Shown one piece after another: positions 32,020 to 40,062 of a DNA stretch of 64,000 nucleotides. The stretch comes from an uncultured SAR86 cluster bacterium (lineage in GTDB: Bacteria > Pseudomonadota > Gammaproteobacteria > Magnimaribacterales > D2472). Positions within the stretch are counted from its first letter, which is position 1; each line of letters starts with the position of its first letter. The stretch lies in the NCBI GenBank assembly GCA_902558095.1, contig CACECP010000003.1, positions 80,887 to 144,886 on the forward strand, in the 5' to 3' direction. The position numbers were made by a program, and so were the translations under genes. The notes beneath the pieces were generated by a model. It did no database searches. It had not been told where the DNA came from and worked only from the letters and a program-made list of their open reading frames with translations.

Positions 32020-32360
32020 TAATGATCCTCAGAAACCATATTAATATTGTATTTCGGTAGTTCGATTTCTATTTCTTCATCATCCGGAGGTATTGCTTGA
32101 CAGCTTAATCTTGAAGTTTGTTCTAATCCCCATGCTTTATCTAGTAGATCTTCTTCAATATCACTGGCTTCATCCAAAGATTCAAACCCTTTTCTTACGA
32201 TACAGTGACATGTAGTGCAGGCAGCTGACATTTCACAAGCATGTTCTATCTTAATATCATGTCTCAAAGCAGCTTCACAGATCGTTTCTTCTGGAAGAGA
32301 TTCAATTTGAGCTCCATCAGGACATATTTCCTTATGAGGCCATATTTTTATTTTTGCCAT
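32019..32360 (-). CDS. fdx: [2Fe-2S] ferredoxin of the isc operon
   Basis: Electron donor for Fe-S assembly on IscU. From ATG 32360 the protein has 113 residues and cluster ligands C42, C48, C51 (ACEMSAACTTCHC region) and C87, the same numbering as E. coli Fdx. An upstream in-frame ATG (32393) lies inside iscA and would add 11 unrelated residues, so I rejected it. The gene begins 2 bp after iscA, with hscB and hscA missing in between. Confidence 0.96.
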   Translation of the reverse strand: MAKIKIWPHKEICPDGAQIESLPEETICEAALRHDIKIEHACEMSAACTTCHCIVRKGFESLDEASDIEEDLLDKAWGLEQTSRLSCQAIPPDDEEIEIELPKYNINMVSEDH

Positions 32361-32362
32361 TT

Positions 32363-32704
32363 TTAAACTGTGAAACTCTCGCCACATCCACAAACAGCTT
32401 TTGCATTTGGATTGACGAACTTAATACCTTTATTCAGACCATCATCAACATAATCTATTAAGCTTCCTTTTAAAAAATTAAAACTTTCAGTATCTACAAA
32501 AATAGTACAATTTTCTTTCTTAAATCTTAGATAACCATCTTGAATGACATCAACAAAATCAAAAGTATATTCATAGCCAGAACAACCAGCCTCTTTGACA
32601 CCAATTTTTATACCTTTGCCCTTACCTCTTAAATCAAGCATTTCTTTGAAATGAGTTAAGGCGCTTTCAGATAAGTTAAGTTCTTCAGGGTTAAAATTGC
32701 TCAT
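32363..32704 (-). CDS. iscA: A-type iron-sulfur carrier IscA
   Basis: Carrier that helps mature [4Fe-4S] proteins. The 113 residues hold the three ligand cysteines C41 (EAGCSGYEY), C105 and C107 (AVCGCGESF). A few extra N-terminal residues compared with E. coli IscA make an ErpA-like relationship possible, but the place behind iscU favours IscA. The protein ends 2 bp before fdx. Confidence 0.93.
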   Translation of the reverse strand: MSNFNPEELNLSESALTHFKEMLDLRGKGKGIKIGVKEAGCSGYEYTFDFVDVIQDGYLRFKKENCTIFVDTESFNFLKGSLIDYVDDGLNKGIKFVNPNAKAVCGCGESFTV

Positions 32705-32709
32705 CTCAT

Positions 32710-33114
32710 TTATTGCTTGGCTTCATAATCCTCAATAGCTTGTCTTATTGAATCTTCAGCTAAAACAGAACAATGAATTTTTATAGGGGGTAATTCAAGC
32801 GCTTCCACAATTTCGACATTTTTAATAGCTTTAGCTTCTTCAAGAGTTTTTCCTATTAACATCTCAACTAACTCACTGGAAGATGCTATTGCGGAACCGC
32901 AGCCATAAGTTTTAAATTTCACATCCTTTATAACATGTGTATTACCCTTTGCTTCGCACTTAATTTGAAGTTTCATAACATCACCACAAGCTGGCGCTCC
33001 AACCATTCCAGTTCCTATATTTGTTTCTTTAGGATCAAATCTTCCAACCTTGAATGCTTCAGGGTTATTTAATGTATTTTCAAATTTTTCAACAACTTTT
33101 TTACTATACGCCAT
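32710..33114 (-). CDS. iscU: iron-sulfur cluster scaffold IscU
   Basis: Scaffold on which IscS-derived sulfur and iron form clusters. The 134 residues carry the ligands C43 (GAPACGD), C72 (YGCGSA) and C115 (IHCS). The HscA-recognition loop reads LPPIK (108-112) instead of the E. coli LPPVK, which is notable because hscA is not in this operon. It lies 9 bp after iscS and 5 bp before iscA. Confidence 0.98.
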   Translation of the reverse strand: MAYSKKVVEKFENTLNNPEAFKVGRFDPKETNIGTGMVGAPACGDVMKLQIKCEAKGNTHVIKDVKFKTYGCGSAIASSSELVEMLIGKTLEEAKAIKNVEIVEALELPPIKIHCSVLAEDSIRQAIEDYEAKQ

Positions 33115-33123
33115 ACAAATCTC

Positions 33124-34344
33124 CTAGTGCATTTTCCATTCAACTTTATCAAGGTCAATACCATCAAGATGCATCTCCCATAAAGGTGAAAGTTCTCTTA
33201 ATCTATGCACAACATTGCCTAAAATATTTAATGTGTCTTTAACATCATCATCGCTTGTAAATCTCCCAAATGAGAACCTGATTGAGCTATGTGCTAATTC
33301 ATCTTTTCTTCCAAGTGCTCTTAAAACATATGAAGGTTCTAGGCTTGCAGAAGTACAAGCAGATCCTGACGAAACAGCAATATCTTTTAAACCCATAATT
33401 AAAGACTCTCCCTCAACAAAATTAAAACTTACATTGAGAATATTTGGTACTTTATTTTTTAGATCACCATTTACATATACGTGATCAATCTCTTTTACTT
33501 TTTCAAGAAAATCTTGATGAAATTTATTTACTTTTATGTGGTCTTTAGGCATCTCAGCTTTAGCAATTTTAAAAGCTTCGCCCATACCGACAATTTGATG
33601 AGTAGCTAATGTTCCTGATCTCATTCCTCTTTCATGACCTCCCCCGTGGATAAGTGCTTCTAATCTTACTCTTGGTTTACGTCGAACAAACAATGCTCCA
33701 ATTCCTTTTGGTCCATATGTTTTATGTGCTGAAAATGACATCAAATCAACAGGTATATTAGATAAATCTATATCTATTTTGCCTGTGCTTTGCGCAGCAT
33801 CTACATGGAAAAAAGCGCCTTTCTCTCTAACAATAGAACCGATTTTTTCAAGATTATTTACGGTTCCTAGCTCATTGTTAATATGCATAATAGATACCAA
33901 GATTGTTGTATCTTTGATGGCGTCCTTTACGGATTCAGGACTAATAATACCACCCTCATCAGGATCTAAATATGTAACTTCGAAACCTTCCCTTTCAAGT
34001 TGTCGACATGGGTCTAAAACAGCTTTATGTTCAATTTTAGAAGTTATTATGTGATTTCCTTTATTTTTATAAAATCTAGCAACACCTTTAATAGCAAGAT
34101 TATCAGCCTCTGTGGCACCAGATGTCCAAACTATTTCACGAGGATCGCAATTAACAAGATTTGCCACATGTGATCTTGCTTCTTCAACAGCTTCATCGGC
34201 CTTCCATCCAAATTTGTGAGATCTAGATGCAGGATTACCAAACTCACCTTCAGGAGTTAAAAATTCCATCATTTTGGAAGCTACCCTTGGATCAACTGGT
34301 GTAGTCGATGCGTAGTCCAAATAAATTGTAGATTGTGTGCTCAT
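33124..34344 (-). CDS. iscS: cysteine desulfurase IscS
   Basis: PLP enzyme giving sulfur from cysteine to IscU and tRNA-thiolation partners. The 406 residues show the PLP lysine K208 ([11 protein letters not shown]) and the persulfide cysteine C330 in the flexible loop [21 protein letters not shown], which is the group I IscS type. The start ATG 34344 sits directly behind iscR. Confidence 0.98.
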   Translation of the reverse strand: MSTQSTIYLDYASTTPVDPRVASKMMEFLTPEGEFGNPASRSHKFGWKADEAVEEARSHVANLVNCDPREIVWTSGATEADNLAIKGVARFYKNKGNHIITSKIEHKAVLDPCRQLEREGFEVTYLDPDEGGIISPESVKDAIKDTTILVSIMHINNELGTVNNLEKIGSIVREKGAFFHVDAAQSTGKIDIDLSNIPVDLMSFSAHKTYGPKGIGALFVRRKPRVRLEALIHGGGHERGMRSGTLATHQIVGMGEAFKIAKAEMPKDHIKVNKFHQDFLEKVKEIDHVYVNGDLKNKVPNILNVSFNFVEGESLIMGLKDIAVSSGSACTSASLEPSYVLRALGRKDELAHSSIRFSFGRFTSDDDVKDTLNILGNVVHRLRELSPLWEMHLDGIDLDKVEWKMH

Positions 34345-34779
34345 CTAATTTATCTCTTTAACTTTAATATATGGGTCTTCATACGATTCTACAAGACTAT
34401 TTATAGTAATTTTTTCTAAATAATCTTCGACAATGATATTAAGTTCATGCCACAAATCATGGGTGCTGCATTTTTTTCCATTATGACATGCCGAACTTCC
34501 ATTGCATTTAGTTGCATCAAGTATCTCATCAACTGCGTACATAACTTCTTTAATTGAAATAGATGCAGGATCTTTGGCATACAAGTACCCGCCATTTCTT
34601 CCTCTAATGCTCTTGACGATACCAGCCAAACGCAGTTTTCGAAAAATCTGTTCTAAATATGTAAGCTCTATATTCTGGTTATTAGATATATCACTAAGAG
34701 AGACAGGTCCCGAAGACTGTAAAAAGCTCAATTCAGTAAGTGCACTAACAGCATATCTGCTTTTTGTAGTTAATCTCAC
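34345..34779 (-). CDS. iscR: Fe-S cluster regulator IscR (GTG start, probable leaderless mRNA)
   Basis: Rrf2-family repressor of the isc operon that senses Fe-S supply through its own [2Fe-2S] cluster. The 144 residues have an N-terminal winged helix ([17 protein letters not shown]) and ligands C92, C98, C104 and H107, numbered exactly as in E. coli. The start is GTG 34779 with no ribosome binding site. A TATAAT box ends only six bases upstream of it, so transcription probably begins at the start codon. Confidence 0.97.
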   Translation of the reverse strand: MRLTTKSRYAVSALTELSFLQSSGPVSLSDISNNQNIELTYLEQIFRKLRLAGIVKSIRGRNGGYLYAKDPASISIKEVMYAVDEILDATKCNGSSACHNGKKCSTHDLWHELNIIVEDYLEKITINSLVESYEDPYIKVKEIN

Positions 34780-34785
34780 GAGGGA

Positions 34786-34813
34786 ATTATAAATACCTGA
34801 CTAATTTAGTCAA
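34786..34813 (-). promoter_or_regulatory. isc operon promoter
   Basis: On the reverse strand -35 TTGACT (34808-34813), a 16 bp spacer and -10 TATAAT (34786-34791). The first base of the iscR GTG (34779) is seven bases beyond the -10 box, the usual distance to the transcription start. The -35 box overlaps the purC stop codon (34810-34812). Confidence 0.8.
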
Positions 34814-34817
34814 GTTT
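34793..34817 (-). promoter_or_regulatory. type 1 IscR operator
   Basis: The 25 bp site reads AAA-CTT-GACT-AAATT-AGTC-AG-GTAT on the reverse strand. It matches the E. coli type 1 consensus ATASYYGACTRWWWYAGTC followed by RRSTAT at every position but one (AAA for ATA). It lies over the -35 box and spacer of the iscR promoter, the expected place for repression by cluster-bound IscR. Confidence 0.85.
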
Positions 34818-35526
34818 CAATATTCATACCTAATCTATCTGCAACTTGATGATAGGATTCAACAACATCACCCAAACCTTGTCTGAATCTGTCTTTGTCC
34901 ATTTTTTTCATGGTTTTTGAATCCCATAGTCTGCATCCATCTGGAGTAAATTCATCAGCAAGCACAATCTTATCTTTATAAACTCCATATTCAACTTTGA
35001 AATCTACAAGAATAAGACCTGAGTCCAAAAAAAGCTTTGAAAGTATCTCATTTACTTTATAGGTTTGTTTTTTCATTTCTTTGATTTGCTCTTGGTTAGC
35101 CCAGCCAAAAGAAAGAATATGCTCATCATTAATTAGTGGGTCCCCCAATTCATCATCTTTTAAGAAAAATTCAAATAAAGGATTCTCTAGCACCAGCCCA
35201 TCTTCAGTTCCAAGTCTTTTACATATTGATCCAGAAGCTCTATTTCTGATAACGCATTCAATTGGAAACATGTCGAGTTTATATACAAGCGAGTCAGTGC
35301 TATCAATTACTTCAATTAAATGTGTTTCAACTCCATTCTCTTTTAAATGATCCATAATAAAAGCATTAAATTGATTGTTTACTGCTCCCTTTCCTAATAA
35401 AGCCTCTTTCTTTTTACCATCAAAGGCTGAGGTATCATCGCTGAAATGCATAATCAAATGATCATCATTTTCAGTGGTGAACATTGATTTTGCTTTACCT
35501 TTTGTTATTTCGTTAATTTTTTTCAT
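34810..35526 (-). CDS. purC: SAICAR synthetase PurC
   Basis: Purine-synthesis ligase adding aspartate to CAIR. The 238 residues begin KINEITKGKAKSMFTTENDD and contain the ATP/substrate segments RNRASGSICKRLG and LADEFTPDGCRLWD, with the usual length. It overlaps bamC by one base, keeping the E. coli dapA-bamC-purC order. Its 3' end holds the -35 box of the isc promoter. Confidence 0.98.
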   Translation of the reverse strand: MKKINEITKGKAKSMFTTENDDHLIMHFSDDTSAFDGKKKEALLGKGAVNNQFNAFIMDHLKENGVETHLIEVIDSTDSLVYKLDMFPIECVIRNRASGSICKRLGTEDGLVLENPLFEFFLKDDELGDPLINDEHILSFGWANQEQIKEMKKQTYKVNEILSKLFLDSGLILVDFKVEYGVYKDKIVLADEFTPDGCRLWDSKTMKKMDKDRFRQGLGDVVESYHQVADRLGMNIET

Positions 35527-36509
35527 TAGCTTAAAGATTCGTTTATTTTTGATAAAAGTTGTTCTGAATCTGCAATATTACCATCTTTTGAAATAGCTCT
35601 AACAAAACTTTTACCATTCTCTTCTTTAATTGTTATTTCAAATTGAGATTCTTCACCAAGGACAATATCTTGAGGATTGTTATTACTTCTGCCTCCAAAT
35701 AGACCAAATAAACCTCTTTCTTCTTCTTTGGCATAACTTACAAAAAATATGCCGTTACTCCTATCCCTATCATTTGTAATAATATCTGCTGCTATTAAAG
35801 CTCTACTAACCGAGGACCAAGCACGATCAAAATTTAAATCTAAAGCAATTACGGTCTTACCATCCTCTGTGAAAATATTAGCCTTTTTCATTTCATTAAG
35901 ATTCTGTGCTGCTAAAGATGTACCAGAAAAATTTGATACAGATGTGGCAAAATAATCCACTATTTTCTCAAGTTCTTGTTGTACAAATTCTGGATTGCTC
36001 TGAATATCTCCACTACTCTTATTAATTTGATATAAAAATATTTCTGTAGAGGCTTCTTTTATGCCATGCTCAACTTTCATTTGTAACTTTGTTTCCATAT
36101 TAAAATCTATTTCAATTTCTCCAGATATTGGATCAGCGCCAACTACTTCATATTTAGATGTGTCCCAATAATTTTTTGCAATTGGCCATGACGTAGAAGG
36201 AAGAGTCTCTATGTAAATCCACATTAATTCACCCAGTCTTCTTAGCTGAACTGAACTATTTCCAGATGAAGCAAATATTTGTCTTGGTTTTGGTACTTCA
36301 AGGATGTTGTCAATTTCCTCAAGACCAACAACTGGATAATGATTTTCTGAATTGGGTTCTGATAAAGATCCAGGTAAAGCAATATCTTCTTCAATCTGCT
36401 CATCAAGGAAATCATATTTTTTATCAGGAAAGTATCCATCAGGCCCGCTTATAATTGAACAAGCACTCAAAAAAAAGGTTATCAAAAATAGTGAGCTGAT
36501 TATTTTCAT
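35526..36509 (-). CDS. bamC: outer-membrane assembly lipoprotein BamC
   Basis: Accessory lipoprotein of the BAM complex. The signal peptide has the lipobox FFLSAC (lipidated C17), followed by a long disordered acidic segment and two helix-grip-like domains. At 327 residues it is near E. coli BamC (344). Sequence similarity is low by eye, so the call leans on the dapA-bamC-purC position and the lipoprotein layout. It overlaps dapA by 4 bp. Confidence 0.85.
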   Translation of the reverse strand: MKIISSLFLITFFLSACSIISGPDGYFPDKKYDFLDEQIEEDIALPGSLSEPNSENHYPVVGLEEIDNILEVPKPRQIFASSGNSSVQLRRLGELMWIYIETLPSTSWPIAKNYWDTSKYEVVGADPISGEIEIDFNMETKLQMKVEHGIKEASTEIFLYQINKSSGDIQSNPEFVQQELEKIVDYFATSVSNFSGTSLAAQNLNEMKKANIFTEDGKTVIALDLNFDRAWSSVSRALIAADIITNDRDRSNGIFFVSYAKEEERGLFGLFGGRSNNNPQDIVLGEESQFEITIKEENGKSFVRAISKDGNIADSEQLLSKINESLS

Positions 36510-37399
36510 AATAATTTTAATTTTATCATTTCTGACATTATATTTTCTTCAAATTTCTTATCAAGATTAACAAGAGGTAATCTAAGTGAATTTTGTATAA
36601 ATCCCATCTTAAATAAGATCCACTTTACAGGAATCGGGTTTGATTCAATAAATAATAAATCGTAAAGATTTTGATATTTTTTATTTATCTCATTAGCTTC
36701 TTCGATTTTTTCTTCGATTATTAATTTGCATATATCAGATATAGATTTTGGTATAACATTTGCCGCAACTGATATTACTCCATGACCACCTGAAGTAATC
36801 AAATTAAAAAAAGACTCATCATCTCCAGAGAAGATTAGAAAATCTTCTTGAGATTGCTTAGAGATTTTAACTAGCTCATTGATTCTCTTTTGATTATTTA
36901 CAGCCTCTTTTATTCCTATTATATTTTGGTGTTTAGATAATACTTCTAATGTTTCTGGCAAAATATCACATCCTGTTCTAGAGGGAACATTGTAAAGAAT
37001 TTGTTTTATATTGCACTCATCAGCAATCTTTATATAGTGTTCTATAAGACCTTTTTGATTTGGTCTGTTGTAATAAGGAGTTACAAGTAATGAAAAATCT
37101 GCTCCAATTCTTTGAGATTCAGTTGTTGTTTCTATTGCCTGAGCAGTTGAGTTTGAACCTGATCCGGCAATAACAGGAATCCTTCCATTAACACATTTAA
37201 TAGTATGTTCAATAACCTTTAAATGTTCATCAACTGTTAATGTAGCAGATTCACCAGTTGTTCCTACTGATACAATACCGTTAGTATCATTAGCTATGTG
37301 CCACTCAATTAATTTTTCAAGAGAATTAAAATCAATATCCCCATTTGAATTCATTGGAGTTACTAAAGCTACTAAACTACCATGTAATGCTTGCATCAT
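36506..37399 (-). CDS. dapA: 4-hydroxy-tetrahydrodipicolinate synthase DapA
   Basis: First committed enzyme of lysine and diaminopimelate synthesis. The 297 residues show the Schiff-base K164 (IGIKEAV), Y136 in LYNVPSRTG, and SVGTTGESATL. Two consecutive ATG codons (37399, 37396) can start it; neither has a clear ribosome binding site. It is divergent from the peroxiredoxin gene with 64 bp between. Its product feeds the cell wall built by other genes here. Confidence 0.97.
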   Translation of the reverse strand: MMQALHGSLVALVTPMNSNGDIDFNSLEKLIEWHIANDTNGIVSVGTTGESATLTVDEHLKVIEHTIKCVNGRIPVIAGSGSNSTAQAIETTTESQRIGADFSLLVTPYYNRPNQKGLIEHYIKIADECNIKQILYNVPSRTGCDILPETLEVLSKHQNIIGIKEAVNNQKRINELVKISKQSQEDFLIFSGDDESFFNLITSGGHGVISVAANVIPKSISDICKLIIEEKIEEANEINKKYQNLYDLLFIESNPIPVKWILFKMGFIQNSLRLPLVNLDKKFEENIMSEMIKLKLL

Positions 37400-37463
37400 T
37401 TTTAAAATAAGTAAAAATATGACTATACACTATTTTTAAAAATAACTTACATAAGGAGAAGAG

Positions 37464-37931
37464 ATGGCAAAAAAAATGGTAGGCAAAAAATGCCCTAAAT
37501 TCAAAGGAGAATGTACAAGTGGATTAACTTTATCCAATGAAGATTTTGATAGTTGCAATCTAGTTATTTATTTTTATCCAAAAGATAGTACTCCGGGATG
37601 CACAGCTGAAGGTCAAGAATTTAGAGATAACTATAAGTCATTCAAAAAACTTAATACTCAGATCCTAGGAGTCTCAAGAGATAGCGTCAAGTCTCATGAA
37701 AATTTTAAATTAAAGCAATCATTTCCATTTGAGCTATTATCTGACCCTGATGAAAAAATGTGCAAAGCCTTTGACGTCATGAAGATGAAGTCAATGTATG
37801 GAAGAGAGTATATGGGTGTTGATAGATGTACTTTTTTAATAAATCACGATGGAAAAATTGTTAAAGAATGGAGATCTGTGAAGGTCAAAGGTCATGTTGA
37901 TGAAGTTCTGTCAGCTGTGAAAGACCTTTAA
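37464..37931 (+). CDS. bcp: thiol peroxidase of the PrxQ/Bcp type
   Basis: Peroxiredoxin reducing H2O2 and organic peroxides. The 155 residues have the peroxidatic C46 in STPGCTAEGQEFRD. The resolving Cys five residues later in E. coli Bcp is Q51 here, so an in-helix disulfide cannot form; C100 (EKMCKAF) matches the third Bcp cysteine. AAGGAG precedes the ATG. It keeps the E. coli neighbourhood dapA-bcp-perM-bepA. The last 4 bp overlap the next, convergent gene. Confidence 0.94.
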   Translation: MAKKMVGKKCPKFKGECTSGLTLSNEDFDSCNLVIYFYPKDSTPGCTAEGQEFRDNYKSFKKLNTQILGVSRDSVKSHENFKLKQSFPFELLSDPDEKMCKAFDVMKMKSMYGREYMGVDRCTFLINHDGKIVKEWRSVKVKGHVDEVLSAVKDL

Positions 37932-38887
37932 TATATTGATACATTCAAATCAGATACATTTGTAAGACTTCCTCTGATCATGCCTTCTGTATTGAAAGGC
38001 ATAGATACATTAGCATCTTTATCGATTGCAATTAGTCCTCCAGAGGCTCCAATATCTTTTAGTTCTTTAATTACAGCATGTGAAGAGTCTTGTAGTGATT
38101 GATTGAGGTATTCCATTCTTGTGCAGACTTCTTTTGCAACCTGGAATTTTATAAAAAACTCGCCATGACCTGTTGAAGAAACTCCACAAACTTGATTTTG
38201 GGCCCATGTTCCAGAGCCAATTATTGGAGTATCTCCTACTCTTCCAGGCATCTTATTAGTCATGCCCCCAGTTGAAGTTGCAGCTGAAATATTTCCTTTC
38301 TTATCAATAGCAACTGCGCCAACAGTGCCAATTTTGTCTTGTATTGTTTGGCTGTCAGCAATCTTACTCTTTAGCTTTCTCAGTCGTTTTAAATTCTTTT
38401 CTGAATGAAAATAAGATGGTTCCACAATCGTTTCGCCTATAGATTCAGCAAATGACTCAGCCCCGTCTCCAACCAAAATAACATGTTCTGTTTCTTCTAA
38501 AACTTTTCGGGCAAGTTTTATAGGATTTTTAATTTTTTTTATTGATGCAACCGCACCAGCGCTTCTATCAAAACCATACATAATTGAAGCATCCATTTCT
38601 TGTGTTTCGTCTGAAGTATAAACTGATCCCCTACCAGCATTAAATAAGAGAGAGTCTTCAAACTCAGAAACTACAAATTCTACAGCATCTAAACTTGAGC
38701 CACCTTTTTGTAAAATCTCATATGCTGATAATATTGTTTCTGATACTTTTTGTTCAATAACAAGTTGTTGCTCCTTGGAAAGGTTAGATAAAACACCAGC
38801 TCCTCCGTGAACTACTACTCCAAAATTCTGATTAGCCAAAATAAAATTACAGTTAATTAATATGAGAAGCCAAAGCTTTTTACTCAT
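37928..38887 (-). CDS. secreted isoaspartyl peptidase / plant-type L-asparaginase
   Basis: Ntn-hydrolase that clears beta-aspartyl dipeptides or hydrolyses asparagine. The autocleavage nucleophile is Thr188 in KIGTVGAVAID, with the substrate-binding STGGMTNKMPGRVGD and STGHGE. This gives an alpha chain of about 187 and a beta chain of about 132 residues. The N-terminus KLWLLILINCNFILANQ looks like a signal peptide, so a periplasmic site is likely. It overlaps the perM-like gene by 8 bp and interrupts the usual bcp-perM neighbourhood. Confidence 0.92.
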   Translation of the reverse strand: MSKKLWLLILINCNFILANQNFGVVVHGGAGVLSNLSKEQQLVIEQKVSETILSAYEILQKGGSSLDAVEFVVSEFEDSLLFNAGRGSVYTSDETQEMDASIMYGFDRSAGAVASIKKIKNPIKLARKVLEETEHVILVGDGAESFAESIGETIVEPSYFHSEKNLKRLRKLKSKIADSQTIQDKIGTVGAVAIDKKGNISAATSTGGMTNKMPGRVGDTPIIGSGTWAQNQVCGVSSTGHGEFFIKFQVAKEVCTRMEYLNQSLQDSSHAVIKELKDIGASGGLIAIDKDANVSMPFNTEGMIRGSLTNVSDLNVSIY

Positions 38888-39941
38888 TTGTTGATGAAAA
38901 TGCTGGCCATGAATTCCAAACAGCTTTTATAAAAGTTGCCAGAGGAATAGAAAAGAATACTCCCCAAAAGCCAAACATGCTTCCAAAGACAAACACTGCA
39001 AGAATTATCACAAGAGGATGAAGTTTTACTGCTTCAGAAAAAATTATTGGCACTAATAAATTGCCGTCCAGAAACTGAAGAAATAGATATAACCCAATTA
39101 ATAAATAAAATTGGGTTCCAAGGCCAAATTGAATTAGTCCTATTATGACTATTGGAATAGTTACTGCAAAAGCTCCTACAAACGGTATTAAAACAGATAA
39201 CCCAACCAATACTGCTAATAAAGCTGCATAATTTAAACCAAATGAACCAAATAAAATAGCTGCGGCTGTTCCAACTATCACTATTTCAACAACTTTTCCT
39301 CTTATATAGTTACTTAGTTGAGTATCCATTTCCAACCAAACTTTGGAGAGCATCTTTCTATCTCCAGGTATAATTTTTACACATCCATTTATAATCCTTT
39401 TTCTATCAAAAAAGAAAAAATAAACCAATATCGGAAAAATCATTACGTACAAAAGCATTGATAGAGAGTTTTGTATTCCAGAAATGGAAGAATTTACCAG
39501 GTTAGGCGTAATAGATGATAACTCTTGAGATACTGACTGAAGAATAACTTGTAATTGACCAGATTCAACTAAAGCAGGATATGATGCAGATTTCTCTGCA
39601 ACATACTTCATAAAGGCAGCATAAAATCCAGGAATGTCACCAATAAATTTTGTTAGCTGGCCATAAAGTAATGGTAATAGCCATATGACCATTAAAGCCC
39701 CAATTATTATAAATATTGAAAAAGATAATATCTTAGCAATAGTCTCAGAAACGTTATAAGACTCTATTTTTTTTTGCAGGCCAACTAATAAATATGCTGC
39801 AACAATGCTAACAATGAATGGAGTTAATATAGCAGCAAAAAAACTAAAGACAATTAAAGTAAATGCAATTATCAATGTGAAAATTACAGTTTCCTCATTA
39901 TTGAATATTCGTTTAAAAAAATTGTTTAAATGCTTTATCAT
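38880..39941 (-). CDS. perM: PerM-like AI-2E family membrane protein
   Basis: Polytopic inner-membrane protein of the AI-2E/PerM (UPF0118) family. The 353 residues have about eight hydrophobic segments and the family's C-terminal block LQFLDGNLLVPIIFSEAVKLHPL followed by GxWGVFFSIPLA. The protein lies next to bepA as in E. coli, which supports PerM. The transported substrate is uncertain. It is divergent from bepA across 121 bp. Confidence 0.88.
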   Translation of the reverse strand: MIKHLNNFFKRIFNNEETVIFTLIIAFTLIVFSFFAAILTPFIVSIVAAYLLVGLQKKIESYNVSETIAKILSFSIFIIIGALMVIWLLPLLYGQLTKFIGDIPGFYAAFMKYVAEKSASYPALVESGQLQVILQSVSQELSSITPNLVNSSISGIQNSLSMLLYVMIFPILVYFFFFDRKRIINGCVKIIPGDRKMLSKVWLEMDTQLSNYIRGKVVEIVIVGTAAAILFGSFGLNYAALLAVLVGLSVLIPFVGAFAVTIPIVIIGLIQFGLGTQFYLLIGLYLFLQFLDGNLLVPIIFSEAVKLHPLVIILAVFVFGSMFGFWGVFFSIPLATFIKAVWNSWPAFSSTNE

Positions 39942-40062
39942 TGTTATTTGTACATTATATATAACATTTTAATAAAAATTACCAATCAGTTATATTGCTA
40001 AAAATAATAAACTTTCTTTATATTTAATGTTCTAAGTTAAAATCAAGAAAATTGTTAACAGA
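39942..40062. other. divergent perM/bepA intergenic region, 121 bp
   Basis: The longest gene-free stretch in the window. It is very AT-rich. Toward bepA a TTGCTA/TATATT pair can be seen (separate entry); toward perM a TATAAT lies about 15 bases before the ATG, with no convincing -35. No RNA gene or strong hairpin is visible. Confidence 0.45.
39995..40024 (+). promoter_or_regulatory. candidate bepA promoter
   Basis: TTGCTA at 39995-40000 and TATATT at 40019-40024 with an 18 bp spacer (17 bp if TTATAT is used), about 38 bp before the bepA ATG. In such AT-rich DNA chance matches are common. Confidence 0.35.

Noticed and set aside
32361..32393. Longer N-terminus for fdx (start at 32393)
   Set aside because: The extra 11 residues (MWMWREFHSLK) lie inside the iscA 3' end, and the protein from 32360 matches E. 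coli Fdx cluster numbering exactly.
37431..37444. 14 bp palindrome TATTTTTAAAAATA between dapA and bcp
   Set aside because: It is made only of A and T runs, which arise easily by chance here; no link to a regulator or to the promoters is visible.
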